Assembly (NCBI GenBank): GCA_021777365.1
Contig: JAJYDP010000305.1
Coordinates: 1 to 6,280 of the forward strand
DNA: 6,280 nucleotides
Source: Chloroflexota bacterium
GTDB taxonomy: Bacteria; Chloroflexota; Limnocylindria; Limnocylindrales; CSP1-4
Direction of reading: 5' to 3'
Part shown: positions 1 through 6,256 of the stretch, in pieces
How positions within the stretch are numbered: the first letter of the stretch is position 1
Layout of the letters: each line of letters begins with the position of its first letter
Notes under the pieces: model-generated
Told to the model about the DNA's origin: nothing
What the model saw: only the letters and a program-made list of their open reading frames with translations
Databases searched by the model: none
Made by a program: the position numbers and the translations under genes

Positions 1-87
1 GGCTCCCGCCGTCAGGCGCCGGGTCCGTTCGTCGACCAGCGGGGAGAGCGCCTGGTAGCGGGCTGCGATGGCCGTCTCATCGATCAC
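1..87 (-). CDS. Partial transposase N-terminus, ISAzo13-like (continues off the left edge)
   Basis: This leftward reading frame starts at GTG 87-85 and runs open for 29 codons to the window edge. The residues (VIDETAIAARYQALSPLVDE, then RTRRLTAGA) resemble the usual opening of ISAzo13-family transposases, which begin with an acidic start, an (I/V)RxRYxALxPxLDER-type helix and an Arg-rich stretch. The family call rests on recalled sequence character of only 29 residues, so it is tentative. GTG 87 is the only plausible start: reading upstream in frame, no other start codon occurs before a TAA. A near-consensus promoter ends six bases before it, which would give a leaderless transcript. The catalytic domain is outside the window, so completeness cannot be judged. 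It could instead be the N-terminus of an unrelated gene. Confidence 0.5.
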   Translation of the reverse strand, partial: MIDETAIAARYQALSPLVDERTRRLTAGA

Positions 88-122
88 CCACCCATCATAC
101 CATAGCGCTAATTAGCTGACAA
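85..122 (-). promoter_or_regulatory. Near-consensus sigma70-type promoter with probable leaderless start
   Basis: On the minus strand TTGTCA (122-117) is followed after exactly 17 bases by TATGAT (99-94), each matching the consensus at 5 of 6 positions. Six bases later comes the GTG start codon (87-85), placing the predicted transcription start on the first base of the codon. Two overlapping perfect palindromes, TAGCGCTA (103-110) and GCTAATTAGC (107-116), lie in the spacer and could be an operator or part of an IS end. The block is AT-rich compared with its surroundings. Confidence 0.6.
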
Positions 123-130
123 TCCCTAAC

Positions 131-148
131 GTCATCGTGTGTGGAAAC
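131..148 (+). repeat. IS256-family left terminal inverted repeat
   Basis: GTCATCGTGTGTGGAAAC matches the reverse complement of 1518-1535 at 15 of 18 positions, with a perfect inner GTGGAAAC block. Similarity fades outside base 131 and inside base 148, so the exact IS end is uncertain. Confidence 0.72.
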
Positions 149-189
149 GTCGCCGCGCTCCCGTCCCGTCGGCTGACCGGATGAGAGCA

Positions 190-238
190 CGGCGTACCCT
201 TCCGATGAGCCATCAACTCACGGACAGGAGGTACGCCG
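190..238 (+). promoter_or_regulatory. Hairpin overlapping the transposase ribosome-binding site
   Basis: CGGCGTACC (190-198) is perfectly complementary to GGTACGCCG (230-238), giving a 9-bp stem with a 31-base loop in the transposase leader. The 3' arm takes in the last two bases of the Shine-Dalgarno AGGAGG (226-231) and nearly reaches the ATG at 241. Transcripts entering from outside the IS would carry both arms and could mask the ribosome-binding site, as known for IS10 and IS50. The stem is seen in the sequence; the regulatory role is inferred. Confidence 0.5.
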
Positions 239-240
239 CG

Positions 241-1497
241 ATGGCACGGTACCACGCCCGGCAGCCCGCGCCCACGTCCGGCGCGGTCGTCACCGACACG
301 TTGGAGGCGGTCGCCCGGGAGGGCGCCCGCCGCATGCTCGAGCGGGCCCTGGAGGCGGAGGTCGACGCGTTCCTGGGACGCGACCGCTATGCCCCGGGCG
401 GCCGGGAGACCGGCTACCGCAATGGCCACGGCCGGCCCCGCGAGATCGGCATCGGCACTTGGTCGGTGGACGTGCGCCCACCGCGGGTGTCGGATCTACC
501 GGCGGGGGCCGAATCCTTCAGCTCGGCGCTCCTGCCGAAGCGACGCTACTTCAGCCGGGAGACGCAGCGCCTGTTCGCTCGGCTGTATCTCGAGGGGCTC
601 TCCAGCGGCGACTTCGAGCCCGCCTTCCGGGGGCTCCTGGGCGCCAAGGCCCCCTTGAGCGCGTCGACGATCCTGCGCCTCAAAGCGGCGTGGGAGGCCG
701 ACTACCGCGCCTGGCGGAGCCGCCCCGTCCGCGGCCGGTTTGCCTACGTCTGGGCCGACGGGATCTATCTTGGCGCGGGGCTCGAGGACGAGCACTCCTG
801 CCTGCTCGTGGTCATCGGGGCGCGCGAGGATGGTGCCAAGGAGCTGCTCGCGATGGGCTTGGGCTACCGCGAGAGCACGGAGTCCTGGGCCGGCGTCCTG
901 CGCGACCTGCGGGAGCGCGGCCTCGGAGCGCCGCTGCTCGCGGTCGGCGATGGGGCCCTGGGCCTGTGGGCCGCACTCTCCGAGGTGTTCCCCTCCACCC
1001 GCCACCAGCGCTGCTGGAACCACCGGGCGCGCAATGTCATCGACCAGCTCCCGAAGCGCCTCTGGCCGGAGGCCCGCCGGCGGCTCCGGGAGGTCTGGTG
1101 GGCCCCCACCCGCGCGGCCTGCGAGGCCCGCCGCGACGAGGCCGCGCGCTGGCTCCACGCCGCTGGCCAGGACCAGGCCGCCGAGACGCTCTTCCGCGAC
1201 TGGGACGACTTCGTCAGCTTCTACGACTTCCCGGCCGAACACTGGCCCCACCTGCGCACCAGCAACCCGATCGAGTCGGTCTTCGCCGGGGTCCGGCTCC
1301 GGACGAACGTGGCCAAGCGGGCCCGGGTCCGGGAGAACGCGCTCTACCTCGTATTCAAGATCGTCGAGCGCCTGGGCCGCCACTGGCGGACCCTCAACGG
1401 TGGCGCCACGCTCATGACCCTCGTCCTCGCCGGCGAGCGGTTCACCGACGGCAGCCTCGTCAGGCGGGCACCAGCAGAGGAGGAGATAGCGGCCTGA
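241..1497 (+). CDS. IS256-family DDE transposase, intact
   Basis: This 418-residue protein should carry out cut-and-paste (copy-out/paste-in type) transposition of the surrounding IS by acting on its terminal repeats. The length is typical of IS256-family (Mutator-like) transposases. The expected catalytic triad is present: D173 in WADGIY, D237 in AVGDGA and E345 in SNPIES. The family's Cys/His element HQRCWNH (residues 255-261) lies between the second and third acidic residues. The N-terminal part contains the family sequence GYRNGHGRPR (59-68). ATG 241 is chosen because AGGAGG (226-231) sits nine bases upstream; the reading frame is open back to a GTG at 139, but that codon lies inside the terminal repeat. 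No frameshift or stop is present, so the element could be active. A hairpin overlaps the ribosome-binding site and may limit translation. Confidence 0.92.
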   Translation: MARYHARQPAPTSGAVVTDTLEAVAREGARRMLERALEAEVDAFLGRDRYAPGGRETGYRNGHGRPREIGIGTWSVDVRPPRVSDLPAGAESFSSALLPKRRYFSRETQRLFARLYLEGLSSGDFEPAFRGLLGAKAPLSASTILRLKAAWEADYRAWRSRPVRGRFAYVWADGIYLGAGLEDEHSCLLVVIGAREDGAKELLAMGLGYRESTESWAGVLRDLRERGLGAPLLAVGDGALGLWAALSEVFPSTRHQRCWNHRARNVIDQLPKRLWPEARRRLREVWWAPTRAACEARRDEAARWLHAAGQDQAAETLFRDWDDFVSFYDFPAEHWPHLRTSNPIESVFAGVRLRTNVAKRARVRENALYLVFKIVERLGRHWRTLNGGATLMTLVLAGERFTDGSLVRRAPAEEEIAA

Positions 1498-3285
1498 TCA
1501 CGTCACCCCGGAAGGGAGTTTCCACGCAGGTTGACAAAGGCTCCGCCGGCCGCGCCCGCTCGTAGTCCGCCCAGAACTCGCGCTCGGGGCGTTTCTGTTC
1601 GTCGGGCAGCACAGGGAGGTCTATCGCCCAGAGCCGGTCGAGCAAGTCGCCCCGCGTCGCGAACTCCTCGATGCCGTTGAGCAGAATCGGCCGGCAGGCA
1701 TGCACCAACAGCTCATCGAGGTCGGTGTACTTCGTGCGCAGGGGAATGCTGCCGCCGCTCGCGATCACCGCCAGGTCGTCGGACAGCCAGGGAGGCAAGG
1801 CGCTCACGTTGTCGATGGCGAGGACATGGTGGTGGTGCACCGCCACGAGCAGGCTCTCGCGCTCTCGCGGGATGGGCATGACCGGACCCGTGGTCGGATC
1901 GGTGAGGCTCCGCAGGATCTTCACCGTGGTCGTCTTCATGGATCCCTGCTCGCCCCGGATCGCGCCGATCGCATACGGCCCGCCGCCGCGCAGCGCCTGG
2001 ATCATCCAGCCTTGCGCGATCCGGAGTCCGTCGCCCTTCACGGTGAGGAACCGCTTCAGATCGTCGAGCGAGCCGCCCCCGATGGGCTCCGGGTAGGCGG
2101 CCGCGCTAGCCTCATGCCGGAACCGGACCGGAATGCGTTCGGTCAGGTGCCACCCCTCCGCGCCGATCTCGATCGCCCGACCGGAGCTATCCCCCATGTT
2201 GAGGTAGAGCCTGCCCCCGTGCTCGGCGACCCGGAGGAAGACCTGCCGCTCCTGCCCTTCGTACAGGGCCGCGGCCTCCAGCTGTTCCCGAGCCTCGTCG
2301 AGGGCCGAACGACCGGCCGCGCTGTTGTTCTTGGAGTAGAACCGATGCCCCAGGTAGCGGCGCATGGAACGGGAGTCGATGGGCACCGTCTCCACGGGCG
2401 GCTGACGGGGACCTGCATCACGCTCACTCTCGCCGTGGCCGTCGCCCCGCACCGGGCGCGTGGCGTACGCGATCCCGTCGGGATCGTGGAACAGCTCGAT
2501 CCCCTCGTCCTCGCGAATCAGCTTGACGAGCTGCGTCGCCTGCGACGGCGCGCGACCGCCTCGTGATCCATTTCGACCGTCGGCCCGGTCGTCGTCATCA
2601 TCGCCGCGATCGACCTGCCGGACAGCGTGCAGACCATGGCCGGCGCCGGCCTCCGGTGTGAACGTGTCGGCCGCCTCGAACAGGGCCGTCAGCTCATCGA
2701 GCGAGCGCCCCGTCGGCGTGAACGGCTCCGCCCGGCCGTCACCGCCTTCGCCATGTCGTGCAGCTCCGCGGCACTCTTGTCGGGGAAGAGGTGGTCGGCG
2801 GCGTCGCCATGCTCGGGCGCGTCGGGCCACTCGACCAGGCGCACGCCCGCGGCGATCCCGGCAAGCCCCGCCCCGGTCCTGGCCATGTGGCCCCGGCCGA
2901 CGTCGTCGTGATCGGGCCAGAGGGAAACGCGGTGCCCGTTCAGCTCCCCGAGCGGTGTCCGTCCGGGACAGCTCGCGGCCCCGGTGACGGTGCCCACGGC
3001 GGGGATCCCAGCCGCGACCAGCGCGTCGCTGCCTTTCTCGCCCTCCACGATGATGACCACGGAGCCGGACCAGTCGCCGAGCCGCTCGGTGTTGTACAGG
3101 GGCAGGTCCCCGAGGGGGACGCCTCCGAGCCCGGGCGTTCCATCCGGCTGCTCCCACCAGACGCGCTTGCCCTCGGGGCCGCCGTCCTGTCGGCAGTGGA
3201 CGGCCATGATCTCGCCGCCAGCGGCGCGGATCTCGTAGCGGACAACGGGATCGGTGCTGCTACTGTTGACGGTGCGGGGTGACAT
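1460..3285 (-). pseudogene. TOPRIM-helicase replication (primase-like) protein, frameshifted and truncated by the IS
   Basis: Two reading frames encode one broken replication protein of a kind common on actinobacterial and chloroflexotal mobile elements. From ATG 3285, residues 1-185 contain a TOPRIM domain: VEGEK (E81 catalytic glutamate) and PDHDD (D125, D127 metal ligands). Near 2731 the coding sense moves by -1 (codon GGG 2733-2731 to GCG 2731-2729); the first frame stops at 2689. The second frame continues with a charged linker, a conserved middle domain, then a P-loop ATPase: Walker A GEQGSMKTT (1954-1928), Walker B LAIDNV (Asp codon 1813-1811) and a conserved LPPWLSD/ILNGIEE region. 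The second frame has no ATG, GTG or TTG start until a GTG at 2452, inside the conserved region, so two separate genes are unlikely. About 580 residues survive; the native C-terminus ends near ERARP (1549-1547) and the frame then runs through the IS end to a stop at 1460. A programmed -1 shift or a sequencing error could explain the first defect, but not the truncation. ATG 3285 has only a weak, distant GGAG; an in-frame TTG at 3324 is an alternative. Confidence 0.85.
1518..1535 (-). repeat. IS256-family right terminal inverted repeat
   Basis: The plus-strand sequence GTTTCCACGCAGGTTGAC is the partner of 131-148 (15 of 18 matching). A perfect -35 hexamer, TTGACA (1531-1536), straddles its outer edge and points out of the IS to the right. 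I see no good -10 box 16-18 bases further on, at about 1553-1559, where the sequence is GC-rich. Confidence 0.72.
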
Positions 3286-3304
3286 GCAGGTGTGTTGCTC
3301 CGTT

Positions 3305-3339
3305 CGAGCCCCGCGGGTGCACAAGCGCCGCGGGGCTCG
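3305..3339. promoter_or_regulatory. Strong intergenic hairpin between the excisionase-like gene and the replication gene
   Basis: A perfect 12-bp stem (3305-3316 with 3328-3339; arms CGAGCCCCGCGG and its complement) closes an 11-base loop in the gap between the excisionase stop (3387) and the replication gene start (3285). In leftward transcripts it is followed by CGAACGGAGC rather than a T-run, so it is not a textbook terminator. It could be an attenuator, an mRNA-stability or processing element, or a protein-binding inverted repeat. If the alternative TTG start at 3324 were used, it would fall partly within the coding region. Confidence 0.55.
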
Positions 3340-3386
3340 TCCTTATGTCGGGAGGTTCACGCTGGACGCTTCTCGGGAGTAGACCC

Positions 3387-3620
3387 TCACGCGTCGGAAC
3401 CCGACCGATGCTGGGGCTCGCGATCTGCCGTGCTCGGCGCGGCGGTCTGCGCCTCCACCCACTCGGCGAGCCGGCGCTGGGAGACGCGCACGCTTCGGCC
3501 GATCCGGATGACGCCCGGCAGCGTGCCCGACGAGGCCATCTCGTAGGCACGACTCCGGGCGATGCCGAGCAGCTTGGCTGCCTCCCCCACCCTCAGCAGC
3601 TTGGCGTCGTCTGCGCTCAT
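3387..3620 (-). CDS. Excisionase-family helix-turn-helix protein
   Basis: This 77-residue DNA-binding protein has a MerR/excisionase-type winged helix-turn-helix (HTH_17 type) at about residues 9-55: LRVGEAAKLLGI, then an ARSRAYEMASSG recognition helix, a wing around IRIGRSVRVS, and a closing helix RRLAEWVEA. Such proteins bend DNA at attachment sites to promote integrase-driven excision (Xis) or act as AlpA-like transcription switches. The start at ATG 3620-3618 is backed by AAGGAG (3633-3628) seven bases upstream. It diverges from the zinc-motif/integrase operon and lies upstream of the replication gene on the same strand, fitting a lysogeny-like switch. The last ~20 residues are polar and probably disordered. 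It could equally be a plain repressor or activator; Xis versus regulator cannot be told from sequence alone. I see no clear promoter for it. Confidence 0.82.
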   Translation of the reverse strand: MSADDAKLLRVGEAAKLLGIARSRAYEMASSGTLPGVIRIGRSVRVSQRRLAEWVEAQTAAPSTADREPQHRSGSDA

Positions 3621-3648
3621 CCGTTGACTCCTTCGGGGTTGCGGCGTG

Positions 3649-3687
3649 TTCCGGTCCGGCCGATGGTGTGCTATCCTGCCGGACGTG
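3649..3687 (+). promoter_or_regulatory. Probable leaderless promoter of the zinc-protein/integrase operon, with inverted repeat
   Basis: TATCCT (3672-3677) is a plausible -10 box. Seven bases later is GTG (3685-3687), in frame with the long gene, so transcription would start on or next to the start codon. The -35 position, 17 bases upstream, holds TTCCGG (3649-3654), a poor match. GTCCGGC (3654-3660) and GCCGGAC (3678-3684) are perfect inverted 7-mers on either side of the -10 box, a likely operator position. There is no Shine-Dalgarno before GTG 3685, in keeping with leaderless translation. Confidence 0.5.
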
Positions 3688-4902
3688 TCGAGCGATTCAC
3701 CGGATGTTCACCGCTTGCAAATCTATCCGTTGCAATCGATGACGGACGGTGGGCGCGACTCGGTCCTCCTCCGGCGTCCGCGCGGCGAGTTCACCTGGCG
3801 CAGCGATCTGCGGCCGGCCGCATACGACGACGGCGAGCCACCCGTCGACGACGCGTCCCTGGTGGACCGCTTCCCGAGCGGCCTCGGCCCGGAGGTCCTC
3901 CACGTTGCGGAGGAGACGGCGCTCGATGACCCTGCCCTGGCACTCATGGCGGGGATGCCCGGCACGACCGTCGAGTGGACGTTGCGACCGTCCGGCGGCG
4001 CGGCGCGCTACGCCCCCGCGCACACCAGCGATCGGTTCGATCCCGGGCCCTGGCTGGTCCCGACGGGCGATCCGATCGCTGGCGAGTGGATCGCGCCACT
4101 CGGCGACCCCGACCTCATCCGCCGGTTCACGGGGCTCGCCCACTGGGACCAGCGGCGGGCAATCCTCGACTTCGCGAAGCGGTACGGCTGGCTCGGGCTC
4201 CCCCAGCGCCTGAGGCCGGCCGATCAGTCGGCGCCGGACCGCTATCTCGTCGGCGAGTCGCTGGGCTTCTGGCAGCGGGAGTTGAACCGGTTCATGGACC
4301 TCTGGTGGCTGCATCAGGCAGTTCGCACCGTCCGACACCCGACTCGCTACGGGCCGGGGCCGCGAGAACGGGCGCGGGCGTACCTCGCCGAGACGATCGT
4401 GTGGGACGGTTCCGAGGTCCAGTGGCGCACGGAGGGCGAGCCCGTGATCGTGCGGCGTGCGCACTTCGATCCCTCCGAGCGCGATCGCGATCGCGGCGAG
4501 GTGCTCGGGGTGCCGGTCCGGCGGGGGGACGTAGTCGGCGCCGCCGCGGCGTTCGTGGTGGCCCAGATCAACGCGAGGCTGCGGGGCCGTGTGAGCCCGG
4601 TGGTGGTGGCCTCGGGCGACGTGATCCGGTTCCAGCCGGAGGACCTGCTCGGGGCGATCTACCTGCTGGTGGCCCGGCGGCTGCATCAGGGCGGCGGCCG
4701 GACCGAGCGCAGTTGCGCCAATCCCGACTGCCCGACGGGCGTCTTCTTCGCTCGCGGGAATCAGGTGTACTGCTCGGAGGCGTGCCGCGCGGCCGCCGGC
4801 TACCGCCGCCGGCGTCGGCGCTCATCCGAGGCTCCAGAGGATCGGCGGCCGTCAAGCACGTCGACGCTCGAACCGAGCGTCGACACCACGGAGGGCGACT
4901 GA
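3685..4902 (+). CDS. Protein with C-terminal CGNR-like zinc motif, integrase partner; function unknown
   Basis: This 405-residue protein has no N-terminal domain I can name. The C-terminus carries four cysteines spaced C-x4-C-x13-C-x3-C (C344, C349, C363, C367; CANPDC then YCSEACR), followed by a run of six arginines (374-379) and a Ser/Thr-rich tail. The pattern resembles the CGNR/zinc-ribbon ends of putative DNA-binding regulators. Preceding it is a hydrophobic helix, DLLGAIYLLVARRL (320-333), as in that group. The middle is Trp/Arg-rich, with no signal peptide or membrane segment. GTG 3685 is preferred over the upstream GTG 3646 because a -10 box lies between them. The stop TGA (4900-4902) is one base from the integrase ATG, so the two are surely co-transcribed. 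A nucleic-acid-binding role in control of integration is inferred from position and the zinc/Arg tail. Confidence 0.72.
   Translation: MSSDSPDVHRLQIYPLQSMTDGGRDSVLLRRPRGEFTWRSDLRPAAYDDGEPPVDDASLVDRFPSGLGPEVLHVAEETALDDPALALMAGMPGTTVEWTLRPSGGAARYAPAHTSDRFDPGPWLVPTGDPIAGEWIAPLGDPDLIRRFTGLAHWDQRRAILDFAKRYGWLGLPQRLRPADQSAPDRYLVGESLGFWQRELNRFMDLWWLHQAVRTVRHPTRYGPGPRERARAYLAETIVWDGSEVQWRTEGEPVIVRRAHFDPSERDRDRGEVLGVPVRRGDVVGAAAAFVVAQINARLRGRVSPVVVASGDVIRFQPEDLLGAIYLLVARRLHQGGGRTERSCANPDCPTGVFFARGNQVYCSEACRAAAGYRRRRRRSSEAPEDRRPSSTSTLEPSVDTTEGD
4860..4884 (+). promoter_or_regulatory. Perfect hairpin just upstream of the integrase ribosome-binding site
   Basis: GTCGACGCTCG (4860-4870) and CGAGCGTCGAC (4874-4884) form a perfect 11-bp stem with a 3-base loop AAC. 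It lies in the last codons of the upstream gene, ending five bases before the integrase Shine-Dalgarno GGAGGG (4890-4895). No T-run follows, so simple termination is unlikely. It may tune integrase translation or mRNA stability, or bind a protein. It is seen directly; the role is inferred. Confidence 0.5.
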
Positions 4903-4903
4903 C

Positions 4904-6064
4904 ATGGGACGACGTGGATCGCACGAAGGCTCGATCTACCAGCGCGCCGACGGTCGGTGGGTGGCGTCAGTCAGCGCGGGGTACGCGGACGGCAAGCGGC
5001 GGCGTCACGTCGCCTACGGCGAGACGCGCGCGGAGGCTCGTCAGCGCCTTGCCGAACTGGTCAGGCAGACCGACGAAGGCCGTTCTCCTCCCCCTGCCGC
5101 GCTGTCCGTGGCGCGGTACCTCCACGACTGGCTCGACGGTTCTCGGCCTCGCCTTCGCGCCTCGTCGTGGGCCGCGTACGAGATCGCGGTGCGGGCTCGT
5201 CTGGTCCCCGCGCTCGGTCACACGCGCCTGGCGAGCCTCACCGCGGCCGAGGTGCGCCGGATGATGGCGGAGCTCGAGGCAGCGGGTGTCGGCGCCCGCA
5301 CGCGCGACTACGCCTTGGTCACGCTCAAAGTGGCCTTGGCCCGCGCGGTCCGCGATGGCATCCTCGGCCGCAATGTCGCCGCCGCCGTCGAGCGTCCACG
5401 CCTGCAGCGGCGGGAGATGCCCGGCCTCTCACCCTCCGACGCCCACGCCGTGATGGACGCGGTGGCGACGGATGCGCTGGGACCCATGTACCTCGCCATG
5501 CTCGGCGTCGGCCTGCGCCTCGGCGAGGCCTCCGGCCTGCGGTGGGCCGACGTCGACCTGGAGGGTGCCTCGCTCAGCGTCCGGCACGCGCTCGTCCGGG
5601 TGCCGCGGCCGGCGCGCGCGGCCGGTGCGGATCGCCTCGTCCTCGCCGATCCGAAGACGCGCTCCTCGGTGCGGACCGTCGCCCTGCCCGCCTTCGTCGT
5701 TGCCGCCCTCCACGAGCAGCGCCGGCGTCAGCTTGCGCAGCGACTCCTCGTCGGGGAGAGCTGGGAGGATCACGACTACGTCTTCGCCGGTCCGTTCGGC
5801 GGCCCGGTGGACCCACGGCGGGTGCACCGGCGCCTGCGCGAGCTGCTCCTCTTGGCCGGCCTGTCGCCGATGCGCGTGCATGACCTGCGCCACGCCGCGG
5901 CGTCGGCGATGCTCGCCGCGGGTGTCCCCATCCGCACCGTCGCCGACACGCTCGGGCATGCGGATGTGCGGACGACGCTCGGCGTCTACGCGCACACCGT
6001 GCCCGAACTGGCCCGGGAGGCGGCCCGCCGCATGGACGAGTACGTCGCCGCCGGCTCCGCTTGA
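4904..6064 (+). CDS. int: Tyrosine site-specific recombinase (integrase)
   Basis: This 386-residue tyrosine recombinase should insert and excise the element by strand exchange at attachment sites. Domains in order: an AP2-like arm-binding domain (about 8-52, [15 protein letters not shown]), a SAM-like core-binding domain (about 67-165), and the catalytic domain (about 175-370). The full catalytic set is visible: R205 (GLRLGE), K251 (DPKTRSS), H326 and R329 (HDLRH), H352 (LGHAD) and the nucleophile Y362 (GVYAH). The length is standard for tRNA-targeting integrases. ATG 4904 has GGAGGG (4890-4895) eight bases upstream and follows the preceding stop by one base. Nothing suggests loss of function. 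It converges on tRNA-Pro, the probable target. The gene symbol is generic. Confidence 0.95.
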   Translation: MGRRGSHEGSIYQRADGRWVASVSAGYADGKRRRHVAYGETRAEARQRLAELVRQTDEGRSPPPAALSVARYLHDWLDGSRPRLRASSWAAYEIAVRARLVPALGHTRLASLTAAEVRRMMAELEAAGVGARTRDYALVTLKVALARAVRDGILGRNVAAAVERPRLQRREMPGLSPSDAHAVMDAVATDALGPMYLAMLGVGLRLGEASGLRWADVDLEGASLSVRHALVRVPRPARAAGADRLVLADPKTRSSVRTVALPAFVVAALHEQRRRQLAQRLLVGESWEDHDYVFAGPFGGPVDPRRVHRRLRELLLLAGLSPMRVHDLRHAAASAMLAAGVPIRTVADTLGHADVRTTLGVYAHTVPELAREAARRMDEYVAAGSA

Positions 6065-6071
6065 ATCCGCG

Positions 6072-6093
6072 TGGCTACACGATTGGCTACACG
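6072..6093 (+). repeat. Tandem 10-bp repeat after the integrase gene, possible integrase arm sites
   Basis: TGGCTACACG occurs twice, at 6072-6081 and 6084-6093, with a 12-bp period, starting eight bases after the integrase stop and about 80 bases from the tRNA 3' end. Short direct repeats here are where arm-type sites bound by an integrase N-terminal AP2-like domain are expected. Binding is inferred. Confidence 0.45.
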
Positions 6094-6104
6094 GCGGGTA
6101 GAGG

Positions 6105-6134
6105 AAGGCCCCTCCGGGACTCCGGAGGGGCCTT
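6105..6134. terminator. Bidirectional terminator-like hairpin between integrase and tRNA-Pro
   Basis: A perfect 13-bp stem (6105-6117 with 6122-6134; arm AAGGCCCCTCCGG) with a GACT loop lies between two convergent genes. The A-start and T-end of the stem make it symmetrical, so it can act on both strands. The T-run is short in each direction, as is common in GC-rich genomes. Confidence 0.75.
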
Positions 6135-6171
6135 CTGGCGTTCTATTCGTGCGGCGCTGGCGTTCTATTTG

Positions 6172-6173
<2 letters not shown>
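6135..6173. repeat. 17-bp imperfect direct repeat touching the tRNA 3' end
   Basis: CTGGCGTTCTATTCGTG (6135-6151) and CTGGCGTTCTATTTGTG (6157-6173) match at 16 of 17 positions with a 22-bp period. The second copy runs into the tRNA-encoded CCA (6174-6172). It may be a duplication of the tRNA trailer, an attachment-site remnant, or integrase core/arm sites. Confidence 0.5.
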
Positions 6174-6249
<76 letters not shown>

Positions 6250-6256
6250 CGGCGGC

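Larger units (their letters stand above)
131..1535 (+). mobile_element. IS256-family insertion sequence (minimum extent)
   Basis: A single intact IS256-type transposase gene is bracketed by imperfect inverted repeats at 131-148 and 1518-1535 (15 of 18 positions match). The coordinates are the outer edges of the detectable repeat; the true ends may lie several bases further out. The right end abuts the replication gene, whose conserved reading stops making sense between about 1546 and 1536. No 8-9-bp target duplication is visible between the left flank (about 100-130) and the right flank (about 1536-1570). The two flanks also differ in nature: a transposase promoter on the left, a broken replication gene on the right. 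This suggests rearrangement or deletion after insertion. Confidence 0.82.

Noticed and set aside
139..240. N-terminal extension of the transposase from GTG 139
   Set aside because: The codon lies inside the IS terminal repeat, and the extension is Arg-rich and unlike the family; ATG 241 has a strong Shine-Dalgarno.
112..1383. Several long open frames opposite or overlapping the transposase (for example 1383-496 minus, 459-1565 plus, 740-1417 plus)
   Set aside because: High GC keeps shadow frames open. Their products are Arg/Pro/Gly-rich with no recognisable domains, while the 241-1497 frame has a full DDE transposase.
2732..3157. N-terminal ~140 residues of the second frame of the replication gene (3157 to 2732)
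   Set aside because: This stretch is an Arg/Gly-rich shadow of the TOPRIM frame; conserved sense moves to this frame only after about 2731.
1700..3282. Plus-strand open frames across the replication gene (1700-2566, 2460-2987, 2758-3282)
   Set aside because: They are antisense to clearly conserved TOPRIM and Walker-motif coding and show low-complexity composition.
3646..3684. Start of the zinc-motif protein at GTG 3646
   Set aside because: The -10 box lies downstream of it and no ribosome-binding site precedes it; GTG 3685 fits a leaderless start.
4480..4495. 16-bp palindrome CGCGATCGCGATCGCG (HIP1-like GCGATCGC)
   Set aside because: It is in the middle of coding sequence, encodes a repeated Asp-Arg dipeptide, and occurs once; probably chance in GC-rich codons.
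3975..5883. Long alternative frames over the zinc protein and integrase (3975-5264, 4957-5883 plus; 4686-3697, 5995-5429 minus)
   Set aside because: They overlap genes with clear catalytic or zinc motifs and have no recognisable content themselves.
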